Shown: in pieces, positions 9,329 through 17,325 of the stretch
Numbering within the stretch: the stretch's first letter is position 1
How the letters are laid out: each line of letters begins with the position of its first letter
Notes under the pieces: model-generated
Databases searched by the model: none
Seen by the model: only the letters and a program-made list of their open reading frames with translations
What the model was told of the DNA's origin: nothing
Position numbers and translations under genes: made by a program
Assembly (NCBI GenBank): GCA_965247425.1
Contig: OZ252023.1
Location: 4,092,001-4,156,000, forward strand
Source: CAZOZZ01 sp965247425
GTDB lineage: Bacteria; Acidobacteriota; Terriglobia; 20CM-2-55-15
Length of the DNA: 64,000 nt
Direction: 5' to 3'

Positions 9329-9544
9329 CTTCGAGCGAGACCGGGCGGCGGCTCATTCCGCCCCCCGAAACCCCACCCAACCGGCACCTGCGGACGAGTT
9401 ATTTTCGCGCAAGTTCTGCGCAAATGGTGCGTCGACCCACAGGTGTTCCGGGGCTCGAAGTTTCGTGTCTCGAAAGTGACCAATGACCTCGAAACCCATT
9501 GTTTAAAGGCGCTTAAAACCCCCACCCCCCCGAAATAGACCCAC

Positions 9545-9572
9545 TTTACTCACAGGTGTTTCATGTTATAGT
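9545..9572 (+). promoter_or_regulatory. Candidate sigma70 promoter of korAB
   Basis: TTTACT (9545-9550), 16-base spacer, TATAGT (9567-9572) with an extended -10 TG two bases upstream. It lies ~64 bases before the korA start. A 10-base word CACAGGTGTT at 9551-9560 inside the spacer is repeated at 9438-9447. Confidence 0.5.
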
Positions 9573-9635
9573 CAGACGTTGGGTAGGGCGTCAAACCCCC
9601 CCATACACTAGGTCTGATCTTAAAAAGGAGATCAC

Positions 9636-11489
9636 GTGTCCCAGCAATCCACTCAAACAGCCGTGGTTGACGAAGAAGGTGGAGAAGGAGGGGGTCCCGT
9701 CGTAAACGATCTCAGCATACAGGTAGCGACCGTCAACGGTTCCGGAAGCCAATCCGCGAACTCGGTGCTGATTCGATCGATTTTTCAGATGGGAATCCCC
9801 GTCAGCGGCAAGAACCTGTTTCCCTCCAACATTGCAGGTCTTCCGACCTGGTTCACGATTCGGGCGAACAAAGACGGCTGGATAGCCAACCGGAAGGAAC
9901 TTGATGTCGTCATCGCGATGAACTCCCAGACGGCTCGCGAGGACGTCATGAATCTCGGGCCGGGGAAAGTCGTTGTGTATGAGGAAAAGCTCGGCCTTTC
10001 CTCCGTGCGTGACGATCTTATTTTTTACCCGGTTCCTTTCGCTAAGCTCGCGACTGAAGTCAGCTCGGACTCCCGACTGCGAAAACTCCTGGCCAACATG
10101 CTCTATGTCGGTGTCGTCGGCGAGTTGCTCCAGATCGAGATGGCCGAGATCGAAAGCGCCGTCGCCAAGCAGTTCAAAGGGAAGGCCAAGGCGATCGAAC
10201 TGAACCTGAAAACCATCGAAATAGGGGCACGGTACGCGAAGGAACACCTTCCGAAGCTGGATCCCTTCCATTGCGAACGGATAGACAAGACGCGCGGCAA
10301 GATCCTTATCGACGGAAACTCGGCTTGTGCCCTGGGTGCGATGTTCGCTGGCGTAACGGTCGCGATCTGGTACCCGATCACGCCATCATCGTCTGTTGTC
10401 GAAAGTCTGACCGGCTACATGAAGCAATACCGTCACGACGAAGACGGGAAGGCCACCTACGCCATCGTTCAGGCGGAAGACGAACTCGCCGCGGTCGGCA
10501 TGGCTATAGGCGCAGGCTGGGCTGGCGCTCGCTCGATGACCTCTACGTCGGGTCCGGGCATCTCGCTGATGGCGGAGTTTGTCGGCTTTGCCTACTATGC
10601 CGAGGTCCCGATCGTGATCTACGATGTCACACGGGTGGGTCCCAGTACCGGGCTGCCCACCAGGACCCAGCAATCCGATATTCTGTCACTGGCGTTCCTC
10701 TCTCACGGAGACACCAAGCACATCGTGCTCATACCGGGCAGCGTCGAGGAATGTTTCTCCATGTCGATCGATTCGTTCGACCTGGCCGAAAGGTTCCAGA
10801 CACCGGTGTTTGTCATGTCCGATCTGGATCTGGGCATGAACAACTGGATGTCCGACCAGTTCGATTATCCGACCAGGAAGCTTGATCGCGGCAAAGTGTT
10901 GAGCAAGGAAGACCTCGACCGCATCGGCAAGTTCGAACGTTACCGGGACGTTGACGGGGACGCGATTCCCTACCGAACTCTTCCGGGAACCGACCACCCT
11001 CTGGCGTCCTACTTCACACGCGGGAGCGGGCACGACGAGGCCGCAGCTTACAGCGAACGCCCCGAAGACTATCAGAACAATGTGGACCGGCTGAACCGCA
11101 AGTACGACACAGCCCGAAAACACGTTCCGCGCCCTGTGATCGACTACGCGGAGGATTCGCGGGTGGGTATTCTGGCGTTCGGGAGCAGTGACGTCGCAAT
11201 CGGCGAGTCCCGCGTGCAGCTGGAAAGGGAGATTGGCCTGACGACGCACTACTCCAGGCTGCGGGCGATTCCGTTTACGAGTGACCTCGGGGAATTCTTC
11301 GAGCGATGTGATCGCGTCTATGTCGTCGAACAAAACCGCGACGCTCAGATGGCGATACTGATCAAACTGGATCTTCCGATTGAGCAGGCCGCGAAGATTC
11401 GAAACATACTCCATTACGACGGGATTCCGATCGATGCAAGATTCGTGACGGACCAACTCATCGAAGCGGAAAGAGGAGAGGGAAACTAA
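9636..11489 (+). CDS. korA: 2-oxoglutarate (2-oxoacid):ferredoxin oxidoreductase, gamma-alpha fusion subunit
   Basis: 617 residues. Residues ~25-200 are the gamma domain (VATVNGSGSQSANSVLIRSI), and residues ~225-600 the alpha (pyrimidine-binding and swapped) domains with the family signature WYPITPSSS and ATYAIVQAEDELAAVGMAIG. With KorB it oxidatively decarboxylates 2-oxoglutarate to succinyl-CoA, passing electrons to ferredoxin. The start is GTG at 9636 with AAAGGAG six bases upstream. Its stop overlaps the korB start (TAATG), so the subunits are translationally coupled. 2-Oxoglutarate rather than pyruvate specificity is inferred from the two-subunit gamma-alpha/beta architecture. Confidence 0.9.
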   Translation: MSQQSTQTAVVDEEGGEGGGPVVNDLSIQVATVNGSGSQSANSVLIRSIFQMGIPVSGKNLFPSNIAGLPTWFTIRANKDGWIANRKELDVVIAMNSQTAREDVMNLGPGKVVVYEEKLGLSSVRDDLIFYPVPFAKLATEVSSDSRLRKLLANMLYVGVVGELLQIEMAEIESAVAKQFKGKAKAIELNLKTIEIGARYAKEHLPKLDPFHCERIDKTRGKILIDGNSACALGAMFAGVTVAIWYPITPSSSVVESLTGYMKQYRHDEDGKATYAIVQAEDELAAVGMAIGAGWAGARSMTSTSGPGISLMAEFVGFAYYAEVPIVIYDVTRVGPSTGLPTRTQQSDILSLAFLSHGDTKHIVLIPGSVEECFSMSIDSFDLAERFQTPVFVMSDLDLGMNNWMSDQFDYPTRKLDRGKVLSKEDLDRIGKFERYRDVDGDAIPYRTLPGTDHPLASYFTRGSGHDEAAAYSERPEDYQNNVDRLNRKYDTARKHVPRPVIDYAEDSRVGILAFGSSDVAIGESRVQLEREIGLTTHYSRLRAIPFTSDLGEFFERCDRVYVVEQNRDAQMAILIKLDLPIEQAAKIRNILHYDGIPIDARFVTDQLIEAERGEGN

Positions 11490-12535
11490 TGTCGACCACG
11501 GTGAAGCCTCCGTCCAGGGGGAAGGTCAACCGGCTCGGTCTGAGCATGAAGGAGTACAAGGGCGGCAACTCCACCCTCTGTGCCGGTTGTGGCCACGACG
11601 CCATCACGAGTCAGATCATCAAGTCCTTCTGGGAGTACGGTGTGGAACCGCACCGCCTGGCAAAACTGAGCGGCATCGGCTGCTCGAGTAAGACTCCAGC
11701 GTACTTCGTGAACCAGTCCCACGGCTTGAACGCGGTTCACGGGCGGATGCCGGCAATCGGCACCGGCGCGATGCTGGCGAACCGGGACCTGCTGGCAATC
11801 GGTGTCAGTGGCGACGGCGACAGTGCCTCGATCGGCCTCGGACAGTTCTGCCACCTGCTCCGGCGGAACGTCCCCTTGATCTACATAATCGAGAACAACG
11901 GAGTGTACGGCCTGACAAAGGGTCAGTTCTCGGCGACCGCGGATTTCGGCTCCTCCTCGAAGGGCGGCGAACTGAACGACCTGCCGGCGATGGACGTTTG
12001 CGCCCTGGCTATCCAACTGGGCTGCAACTTCGTCGCGCGATCTTTCGCGGGTGATCCCAAACAATTGAACGCCCTGTTGAAGGCGGCGATTGCTCATCGT
12101 GGGACGGCGTTGCTGGACGTGGTCAGCCCTTGCGTCACGTTCAATAATCACGAAGGATCCACTAAGAGCTACAAGTACGCCAAGGATAACGAAGAGGTCC
12201 TTCATGAGATCGACTTCGTCCCCTTCTTTGAGCAGATCGACGTGGATTACGGGGAAGGCGAATCGATAGACGTCGAAATGCACGACCAATCGCACATGCG
12301 ACTGCGCAAATTGCACGAAGGCTACAGCCCAACGGACAAGCTCGCTGCACTGAGAATACTTGCTGAAACCACGTCCCGCCAGGAACTGCTGACGGGAATG
12401 ATCTACATCAACGAGGAACAGCCGGATTTTCTGACGCAACTCGAAATGGTCGATCAGCCTCTGGCACATCTGGGCCCGGACAAGACGCTGCCCGGCCCGG
12501 AAGTGTTGGAAGAAGTCATGGCGGGATTGACGTAG
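11489..12535 (+). CDS. korB: 2-oxoglutarate (2-oxoacid):ferredoxin oxidoreductase, beta subunit
   Basis: 348 residues. TPP-binding subunit: LCAGCGHDAITSQI at the N-terminus and IGCSSKTPAYF supply cysteines expected to ligate the [4Fe-4S] cluster; GVSGDGDSASIGLGQF and ENNGVYGLTKGQ form the Mg-TPP site. It works with KorA in a ferredoxin-dependent TCA or reverse-TCA step in the cytoplasm. The ATG overlaps the korA stop, and a strong terminator follows the stop. Confidence 0.92.
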   Translation: MSTTVKPPSRGKVNRLGLSMKEYKGGNSTLCAGCGHDAITSQIIKSFWEYGVEPHRLAKLSGIGCSSKTPAYFVNQSHGLNAVHGRMPAIGTGAMLANRDLLAIGVSGDGDSASIGLGQFCHLLRRNVPLIYIIENNGVYGLTKGQFSATADFGSSSKGGELNDLPAMDVCALAIQLGCNFVARSFAGDPKQLNALLKAAIAHRGTALLDVVSPCVTFNNHEGSTKSYKYAKDNEEVLHEIDFVPFFEQIDVDYGEGESIDVEMHDQSHMRLRKLHEGYSPTDKLAALRILAETTSRQELLTGMIYINEEQPDFLTQLEMVDQPLAHLGPDKTLPGPEVLEEVMAGLT

Positions 12536-12572
12536 CCGACCGATAACCCGACAAAGCACAACAGAGAAGACG

Positions 12573-12610
12573 AACAGGGACAGTCACACCCGACTGTCCC
12601 TGTTGTTTTT
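12573..12610 (+). terminator. Intrinsic terminator of korAB
   Basis: A perfect 13-bp stem, AACAGGGACAGTC (12573-12585) with GACTGTCCCTGTT (12592-12604), loop of 6, followed by GTTTTT. Confidence 0.95.
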
Positions 12611-12710
12611 GGCACCGTGACCCATGTCACAGCACGGGCCACCGCTTCCAGTTAAGCTAGCGACATGGGGTGTTTATCTTTCTATACCCCAAATCATATC
12701 GTGGAGAAAA

Positions 12711-14030
12711 ATGATGCCTTTTTTGACACGTCCCCCCGGAAGGCGCACTCGGAATGCGTGGAAAGCCTCTATCGTAATCTTGACGATCGGCCTGGTCGCA
12801 GGAACCGCCACACTGCGACAGACGGCGATCGGGGCAGCGCAGAATTTCGATCCCGAACTGCTGACCGATCCGATTGCCATTCTTCAGGGACAAATCGACC
12901 GCGGCGAAGTGGAACTGGATTTCTCCTCTCCCCAGGGGTACCTGGAATCGGTGCTCGAGGTTCCTCTCTCGTCTCAGACGCTCGTGTTTTCGAAGACCAG
13001 CTTCCAGGCCCCCCGGATCTCGCCGGAGTCCCCACGCGCCCTGTATTTCAACGATGACGTTTATATCGGCTGGGTGAAGGGTGGGCCGGTGGTTGAAATC
13101 GCGGCCGTCCATCCGAAGTTCGGGACCATCTTCTACACCCTGGACCAGAAAGAAACGGCCAAACCGCAGTTCGAGCGGGAGACCGTACGTTGTATCTCGT
13201 GTCACCTGCCGGCGCGCTCTCAGATACCGATCCCGCGCCTTCTTGTGATGTCGATCCTTCCGAGTCGCTCCGGCGATGCCGTGGGCCCCTACGTACTGAC
13301 CACGACGGACCGGAGCCCGCTTCGAGAACGCTGGGGCGGATCGTACGTCACGGGGACACACGGTGATCAGATTCACAGGGGCAACATGATAGTCGGTGGA
13401 TCGCCCGAAGCAAACGCAGCCGCTATGAAACGCAGTCGGCGCGCCAACGTGACAGACCTGACGGATCGTTTCGACACGAAGGACTACCTGACCCGCCACA
13501 GCGACATCATCGCCCTGTCCCTGCTGGCCCACCAGTCGGAGGTTCACAACCTGATCGGCGAAGCCAGCCACGCGATCCGAATCGCTGTCCGAAGAGAAAC
13601 CGTGACGGCGCAGGATAAGGGCCATTCCCGCCAGACGATGGCTATCGTAACGGAAATGATAGAACCTTTGCTTCGAGCCCTCCTGCTATCGGACTCCGCC
13701 CCACTGAATGCGACGATCACCGGCTCGACCGATTTCGCGTCCGACTTCGTCGCCAGGGGACCATTCGACAGCCGCGGACGTTCACTTCGAGACCTGGATC
13801 TGGACGGAAAGATTCTTCGATATCCCCTGAGCTACCTGATCTATTCGAATGGGTTCGACGGTATGCCGGTGGTTGCCAGAGACTATGCCTACCGTCGGCT
13901 ATGGGAAATTCTGAGCGGCGACAATACGGCTCCGGAGTGGGATCATATTTCCGATGCCGACCGTGTGGCGGTGACGGAGATACTCAAAGACACAAAGCCG
14001 GATTTCGCAGCCAGTGGCCCAACTCGCTGA
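12711..14030 (+). CDS. Secreted monohaem c-type cytochrome-like protein of unknown function
   Basis: About 439 residues from the ATG at 12711 (GGAG five bases upstream). An N-terminal membrane/signal segment (WKASIVILTIGLVAGTAT) is followed by one haem-binding motif, RCISCHLPARSQ, near residue 165. Most of the rest is not a recognisable cytochrome fold. TLDQKETAKPQF precedes the haem motif and a histidine-rich part follows (GTHGDQIHRGNM). Probably periplasmic and redox-active. Large single-CxxCH proteins of this kind are seen in Acidobacteriota and Planctomycetes; I do not know a characterised one. Transcribed alone, upstream of tRNA-His. Confidence 0.6.
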   Translation: MMPFLTRPPGRRTRNAWKASIVILTIGLVAGTATLRQTAIGAAQNFDPELLTDPIAILQGQIDRGEVELDFSSPQGYLESVLEVPLSSQTLVFSKTSFQAPRISPESPRALYFNDDVYIGWVKGGPVVEIAAVHPKFGTIFYTLDQKETAKPQFERETVRCISCHLPARSQIPIPRLLVMSILPSRSGDAVGPYVLTTTDRSPLRERWGGSYVTGTHGDQIHRGNMIVGGSPEANAAAMKRSRRANVTDLTDRFDTKDYLTRHSDIIALSLLAHQSEVHNLIGEASHAIRIAVRRETVTAQDKGHSRQTMAIVTEMIEPLLRALLLSDSAPLNATITGSTDFASDFVARGPFDSRGRSLRDLDLDGKILRYPLSYLIYSNGFDGMPVVARDYAYRRLWEILSGDNTAPEWDHISDADRVAVTEILKDTKPDFAASGPTR

Positions 14031-14120
14031 CACGCACCGGTCGGGGGCGACCGCGATGCGCTATACTCGAATCGTGGGTTCCGGGGATGTCGCCGAACCC
14101 GTATCATCGCAAGAATTTCT

Positions 14121-14194
14121 GGTGAGCGTAGCTCAGTCGGTAGAGCGCTGGATTGTGGCTCCAGTGGTCGCGGGTTCAATTCCCGTCGCTCACC
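14121..14194 (+). tRNA. tRNA-His (GTG anticodon)
   Basis: Acceptor arms GTGAGCG (14122-14128) and CGCTCAC (14187-14193), with the His-specific extra pair G-1 (14121) to C73 (14194). Anticodon stem CTGGA/TCCAG, anticodon GTG at 14155-14157, T arm with GGGTTCAATTCCC. Confidence 0.95.
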
Positions 14195-14283
14195 CTTTCA
14201 CTTGAACAATTTATGAGGGAAGGGATCGACGGCAAGACTGGAGCCAGCAGGCAGACACGCCCAGTTACCGTCGACTTTGGCTC

Positions 14284-14832
14284 CTATGGCACCGGCGGCT
14301 CCAGGGCCTGCAAGTCTTCAAGAGCCGCCCGGTCCCTGTCCAGGTCGATCCGGATCTGGGCTAACGCCGCTTCGGCCACGACCATCTGCACTTCAGCGGA
14401 GTTCTTTTCGGCCGCGGTGGTGACAGGGGCAACGAAGACATTTCGGATTCGGCTGATTTCCAGTTGCTGGCGGACCTCCCGATCCTCGAGATCCTGAACG
14501 ACTGACTGTTGCTCGGATACGTCGACCTCCCATGCAGCGCGTGTCTCTTCCGGGGTTGGAGCGGCCGGTTCATTGGGGGTCTCCAGATCCATGCCTTCGG
14601 AAGCACGGGCGCCTTCGCCCTCGGGCGATTCGGCGTCGACCGCTGGAGGCGGCACGACAAGTGGCGGCGCGGGACGCAGATGAGAGTTCGTGAAGACGCG
14701 CCCCTCGACCGCCAGTCGAGCCACAGCGGTTTTCTCCCGACGCGCGCGTTCCTCGCGGGCCAGGTCGGCCAGAGACTGGGCCTGGGCGTGGGCCGTCAGA
14801 CAGAAAAACAGGATTGCTATCAGCGCTTTCAT
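14284..14832 (-). CDS. Secreted coiled-coil protein with AQSLADLAREERARR motif (paralogue A)
   Basis: 182 residues from the ATG at 14832, picked because it begins a clean signal peptide (MKALIAILFFCLTAHAQAQ). Mature protein: an N-terminal SLADLAREERARREKT motif, a Pro/Ala/Glu-rich middle and a C-terminal coiled coil (QSVVQDLEDREVRQQLEISR and following). It shares the signal-peptide-proximal motif and layout with the gene at 15105-15647, so the two are tandem paralogues separated by an inverted-repeat element. Function unknown; the coiled coil suggests an envelope scaffold or assembly role. Confidence 0.6.
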   Translation of the reverse strand: MKALIAILFFCLTAHAQAQSLADLAREERARREKTAVARLAVEGRVFTNSHLRPAPPLVVPPPAVDAESPEGEGARASEGMDLETPNEPAAPTPEETRAAWEVDVSEQQSVVQDLEDREVRQQLEISRIRNVFVAPVTTAAEKNSAEVQMVVAEAALAQIRIDLDRDRAALEDLQALEPPVP

Positions 14833-14852
14833 GAGGGGTGCGGAATCACCTA

Positions 14853-15125
14853 AGTGGTCCCCGCCAGAGATAGCGTTACTAGATTTCGGAGTGCAACGGT
14901 ACCGGATTTGGGGGAGCGACGACGAGGCCAATGCTTCGACATTGTAAGGAGGAGCGACGCCAAAGACGGTGCCGTTCCGCCCGAACCCGTAGGGCCGATG
15001 GAGGTTGCCCCTCATGAACGCCCAACACCGTCGAAAGCTCATACACACCACACGGTGGATTCCACCCATCAGTCCGCTCGCAACCTCCTTCGGAGATAGT
15101 AACGTTATCTCTGGCGGGGACCACT
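14853..15125. repeat. MITE-like element with 29-bp inverted termini
   Basis: The left end 14853-14881 and right end 15097-15125 are inverted copies differing at one position (outer words AGTGGTCCCC and GGGGACCACT). The 215 bases between hold no gene. The right arm lies inside the 3' end of the upstream paralogue and supplies its stop codon. No obvious target duplication is seen. Confidence 0.7.
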
Positions 15126-15647
15126 AGCGCCCGGGCCGCTCTCAAGGTCCGCCAGCTTTGCCCGTGTATCGGCCAGTTCCGCCCTCACCTCACCCAGCAC
15201 ACGCTCGGCGTCGTCAAGTTCCTCCTGCGCCTGGGCCCGGCCTGCGCTGCTCATGACAGGATTCGCCAGTTGGGCACGCAAACGGCCGATCTCCTGCTGG
15301 GTCGCAACCTCCATGCCCTCCAGGCTCTGGATCATCGTACGAAACAGATCGACGCCCGCTCCAACCACTTCCCTCCCCGACTCCACAATACCTGAATTCG
15401 CCAGCTCCTCAAGGCTACCCTGGAGGTCACCCAGAGCACCGATCAGTTCCTCGTTCGCCGCGGGATCGATGGCGACCGGTGGAGGCGCTAGAAGCGCCTG
15501 AAGGGTCTGGTTGTTGAAGACTTTCCTCGCCGAAGTCCGGGTCGTCCGACGAGCCCGCTCCTCGCGGGCCAGATCGGCCAGCGACTGGGCTTGCGCCGTC
15601 ATCGCGAACAAGAGCGTTATAATCAGTACTCTAATCGAGAACTTCAT
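15105..15647 (-). CDS. Secreted coiled-coil protein with AQSLADLAREERARR motif (paralogue B)
   Basis: 180 residues. Signal peptide MKFSIRVLIITLLFAMTAQA, then QSLADLAREERARR as in the neighbouring paralogue, then a helical coiled-coil region (ELDDAERVLGEVRAELADTR). The last codons and the stop (15105-15107) fall within the right arm of the inverted-repeat element, so the original C-terminus may have been replaced. The start codon at 15645-15647 overlaps the divergent start at 15646. A TATAAT box 7 bases upstream suggests a leaderless transcript. Function unknown. Confidence 0.6.
   Translation of the reverse strand: MKFSIRVLIITLLFAMTAQAQSLADLAREERARRTTRTSARKVFNNQTLQALLAPPPVAIDPAANEELIGALGDLQGSLEELANSGIVESGREVVGAGVDLFRTMIQSLEGMEVATQQEIGRLRAQLANPVMSSAGRAQAQEELDDAERVLGEVRAELADTRAKLADLESGPGASGPRQR
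15618..15623 (+). promoter_or_regulatory. Candidate -10 box for the 15646 gene
   Basis: TATAAT at 15618-15623 lies 22 bases before the ATG at 15646, inside the signal-peptide codons of the divergent gene. No convincing -35 at 17 bases is seen; TTGCGC at 15591 would need a 21-base spacer. Confidence 0.35.
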
Positions 15648-16104
15648 GCCTCAAATTATACATTTCAAGTGTCGAGGATGTGAAACAGAACTGGAGGTGT
15701 CGCCCGAGGCCGCCGAAGATCTCGTCTGCGACGAGTGCGGACAGGAAGGGGGGTTACGCCTCGGATCAGGCTTTCGGTCCAGTCCCAGGATCGATACCTG
15801 TGCGGTGTGCGGACACGACAACCTGTACATTCAAAAAGATTTTAATCGTGCTTTGGGCCTGTTCATCGTTGTCCTGGGAGTCGGTCTGAGTATCTATTTT
15901 TTTGCTTGGGGCCGACCTTTCGCCGCGATGCTGGCTCTGGTCGGAATGGCAGCGGTCGACGCAGGCATATACCTCATGGTCGGAGATGTTGCCGTCTGCT
16001 ACGCCTGTCATGCGATCTACAGGGGCTTCGATCGGAATCCTCAACACGCGCCGTTCGACCTGGAACTACTTGAAAAATACGGTGGGCGATCCCCGAGGCG
16101 GTAG
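15646..16104 (+). CDS. Zinc-ribbon membrane protein of unknown function
   Basis: 152 residues. The N-terminus (FKCRGCETELEV and LVCDECGQEGG) and then DTCAVCGHDNLYI give CxxC pairs of zinc-ribbon type. Two membrane helices follow (ALGLFIVVLGVGLSIYFF and AAMLALVGMAAVDAGIYLMV), then VCYACHAIYRGF. Similar small proteins are annotated only as hypothetical membrane proteins. The ATG at 15646 shares the CATG of 15645-15648 with the divergent secreted-protein gene. Confidence 0.65.
   Translation: MPQIIHFKCRGCETELEVSPEAAEDLVCDECGQEGGLRLGSGFRSSPRIDTCAVCGHDNLYIQKDFNRALGLFIVVLGVGLSIYFFAWGRPFAAMLALVGMAAVDAGIYLMVGDVAVCYACHAIYRGFDRNPQHAPFDLELLEKYGGRSPRR
15655..15684 (-). promoter_or_regulatory. Candidate leaderless promoter of paralogue B
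   Basis: On the minus strand TTCACA (15684-15679), 18-base spacer, TATAAT (15660-15655), then 7 bases to the ATG at 15647. The start point would fall at or beside the start codon. The promoter lies within the first codons of the divergent gene. Confidence 0.5.
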
Positions 16105-16171
16105 CTTGAACCACCCTCACGGCCTTAACCTGAAAATCAGTTTGTCAACCTTTTAACGAACCCTCGAACCC

Positions 16172-16200
16172 TTGAAAACCGGCCCTCTTTGCGATATCTT
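16172..16200 (+). promoter_or_regulatory. Candidate sigma70 promoter of the 2-oxoacid dehydrogenase genes
   Basis: TTGAAA (16172-16177), 17-base spacer, TATCTT (16195-16200), about 60 bases before the GTG start at 16261. Confidence 0.45.
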
Positions 16201-16260
16201 GAGCCGTTAACGGCCAGTACAGACTTCAACCGATTTCTTGCTTGAACAGAGAGTATTGCT

Positions 16261-17280
16261 GTGAAAACCATGAGGCCCCAGTCTGCGGTAGAAGATGCAC
16301 AGCCGCCCTCCCGCGTGCCCAGCCCGGAGACGCTCACGGATCTGCTTTACTACATGAAGCTCACCCGAGAGCTTGAAGACCGAATCGAACGAAAACTGTA
16401 CCGGCAGGGGAAGATCGTCGGGGGTGTCTACGTGGGTCGGGGCCAGGAGGCCATCGCCGTCGGAGCATGCATCGATTCGGAAAAGGACGATGTGATTTGT
16501 GTGTCCCACCGCGACATGGGCGCTTTCCTGATTCGAGGAATGTCGCCCAGGGAAATCCTGGCCCAATATATGGGTCGCAAGACCGGGCCAACTCGCGGGA
16601 AAGACGCCAACATGCACATGGGGTCGATGAAATACAATCTCGTGGCCTTCGTCAGCATGCTCGGAGACAACGTTCCCGTCGCAGCCGGGGTCGGCTTGTC
16701 TTTCAAGATGCGCAACCAGAAGCAGGTGGCGCTCTGCTTCTTCGGAGACGGGGCGACCAGTCGCGGGGACTGGCACGAGGGCATGAACATGGCAGCTGTC
16801 CTCAAGAGCCCGGTCGTCTACCTTTGCAACAACAACCAGTACGCGTATTCAACTCCCCTTGAACGGCAAATGGCAGTCGAGAACATCGCGGACCGAGCCG
16901 ATGCTTACGGTATGCCCGGAGAAATCGTCGACGGAAACGACGTCACCGCGGTCTGGGAGGCGACAGCCCGGGCGGTCGAGCGCGCCCGCAACGGCGGTGG
17001 CCCCACGCTGATCGAATGCAAGACCTTCCGAATGACTGGGCATTCGGCACACGACGACGCCGGCTACGTCCCCCGTGAACTATTTGAATTCTGGGAAAAG
17101 CGCGACCCCATCAAGCGGCTCGAAGCCTCGCTCACCGAGCAGGGGCTGATGAACCAAGCCAAGATCGAGGCACTCGACAAGCGCATCGTCAAGGAGATCG
17201 ACGACGCGGTGGCGATCGCGGAAAACGATCCCTTCCCGGACCCCGAAGATTGCCTCACAGACGTTTACTACGAAGATTGA
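16261..17280 (+). CDS. pdhA: 2-oxoacid (pyruvate) dehydrogenase E1 component, alpha subunit
   Basis: 339 residues, usual length for the family. TPP/Mg site GDGATSRGDWHEGMNMA ... NNNQYAYSTP, and the E1 alpha phosphorylation-loop region TFRMTGHSAHDDAGYV. With E1 beta it decarboxylates pyruvate (or branched-chain 2-oxoacids) and transfers the acyl group to lipoyl-E2. GTG start at 16261; an ATG in frame at 16270 is an alternative. Followed by E1 beta after 45 bases. Pyruvate versus branched-chain specificity cannot be settled from motifs. Confidence 0.88.
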   Translation: MKTMRPQSAVEDAQPPSRVPSPETLTDLLYYMKLTRELEDRIERKLYRQGKIVGGVYVGRGQEAIAVGACIDSEKDDVICVSHRDMGAFLIRGMSPREILAQYMGRKTGPTRGKDANMHMGSMKYNLVAFVSMLGDNVPVAAGVGLSFKMRNQKQVALCFFGDGATSRGDWHEGMNMAAVLKSPVVYLCNNNQYAYSTPLERQMAVENIADRADAYGMPGEIVDGNDVTAVWEATARAVERARNGGGPTLIECKTFRMTGHSAHDDAGYVPRELFEFWEKRDPIKRLEASLTEQGLMNQAKIEALDKRIVKEIDDAVAIAENDPFPDPEDCLTDVYYED

Positions 17281-17325
17281 CGGCGGAAGTCTCGGGCTAC
17301 CCAGCAGAATCGAACTGATGTTTTT

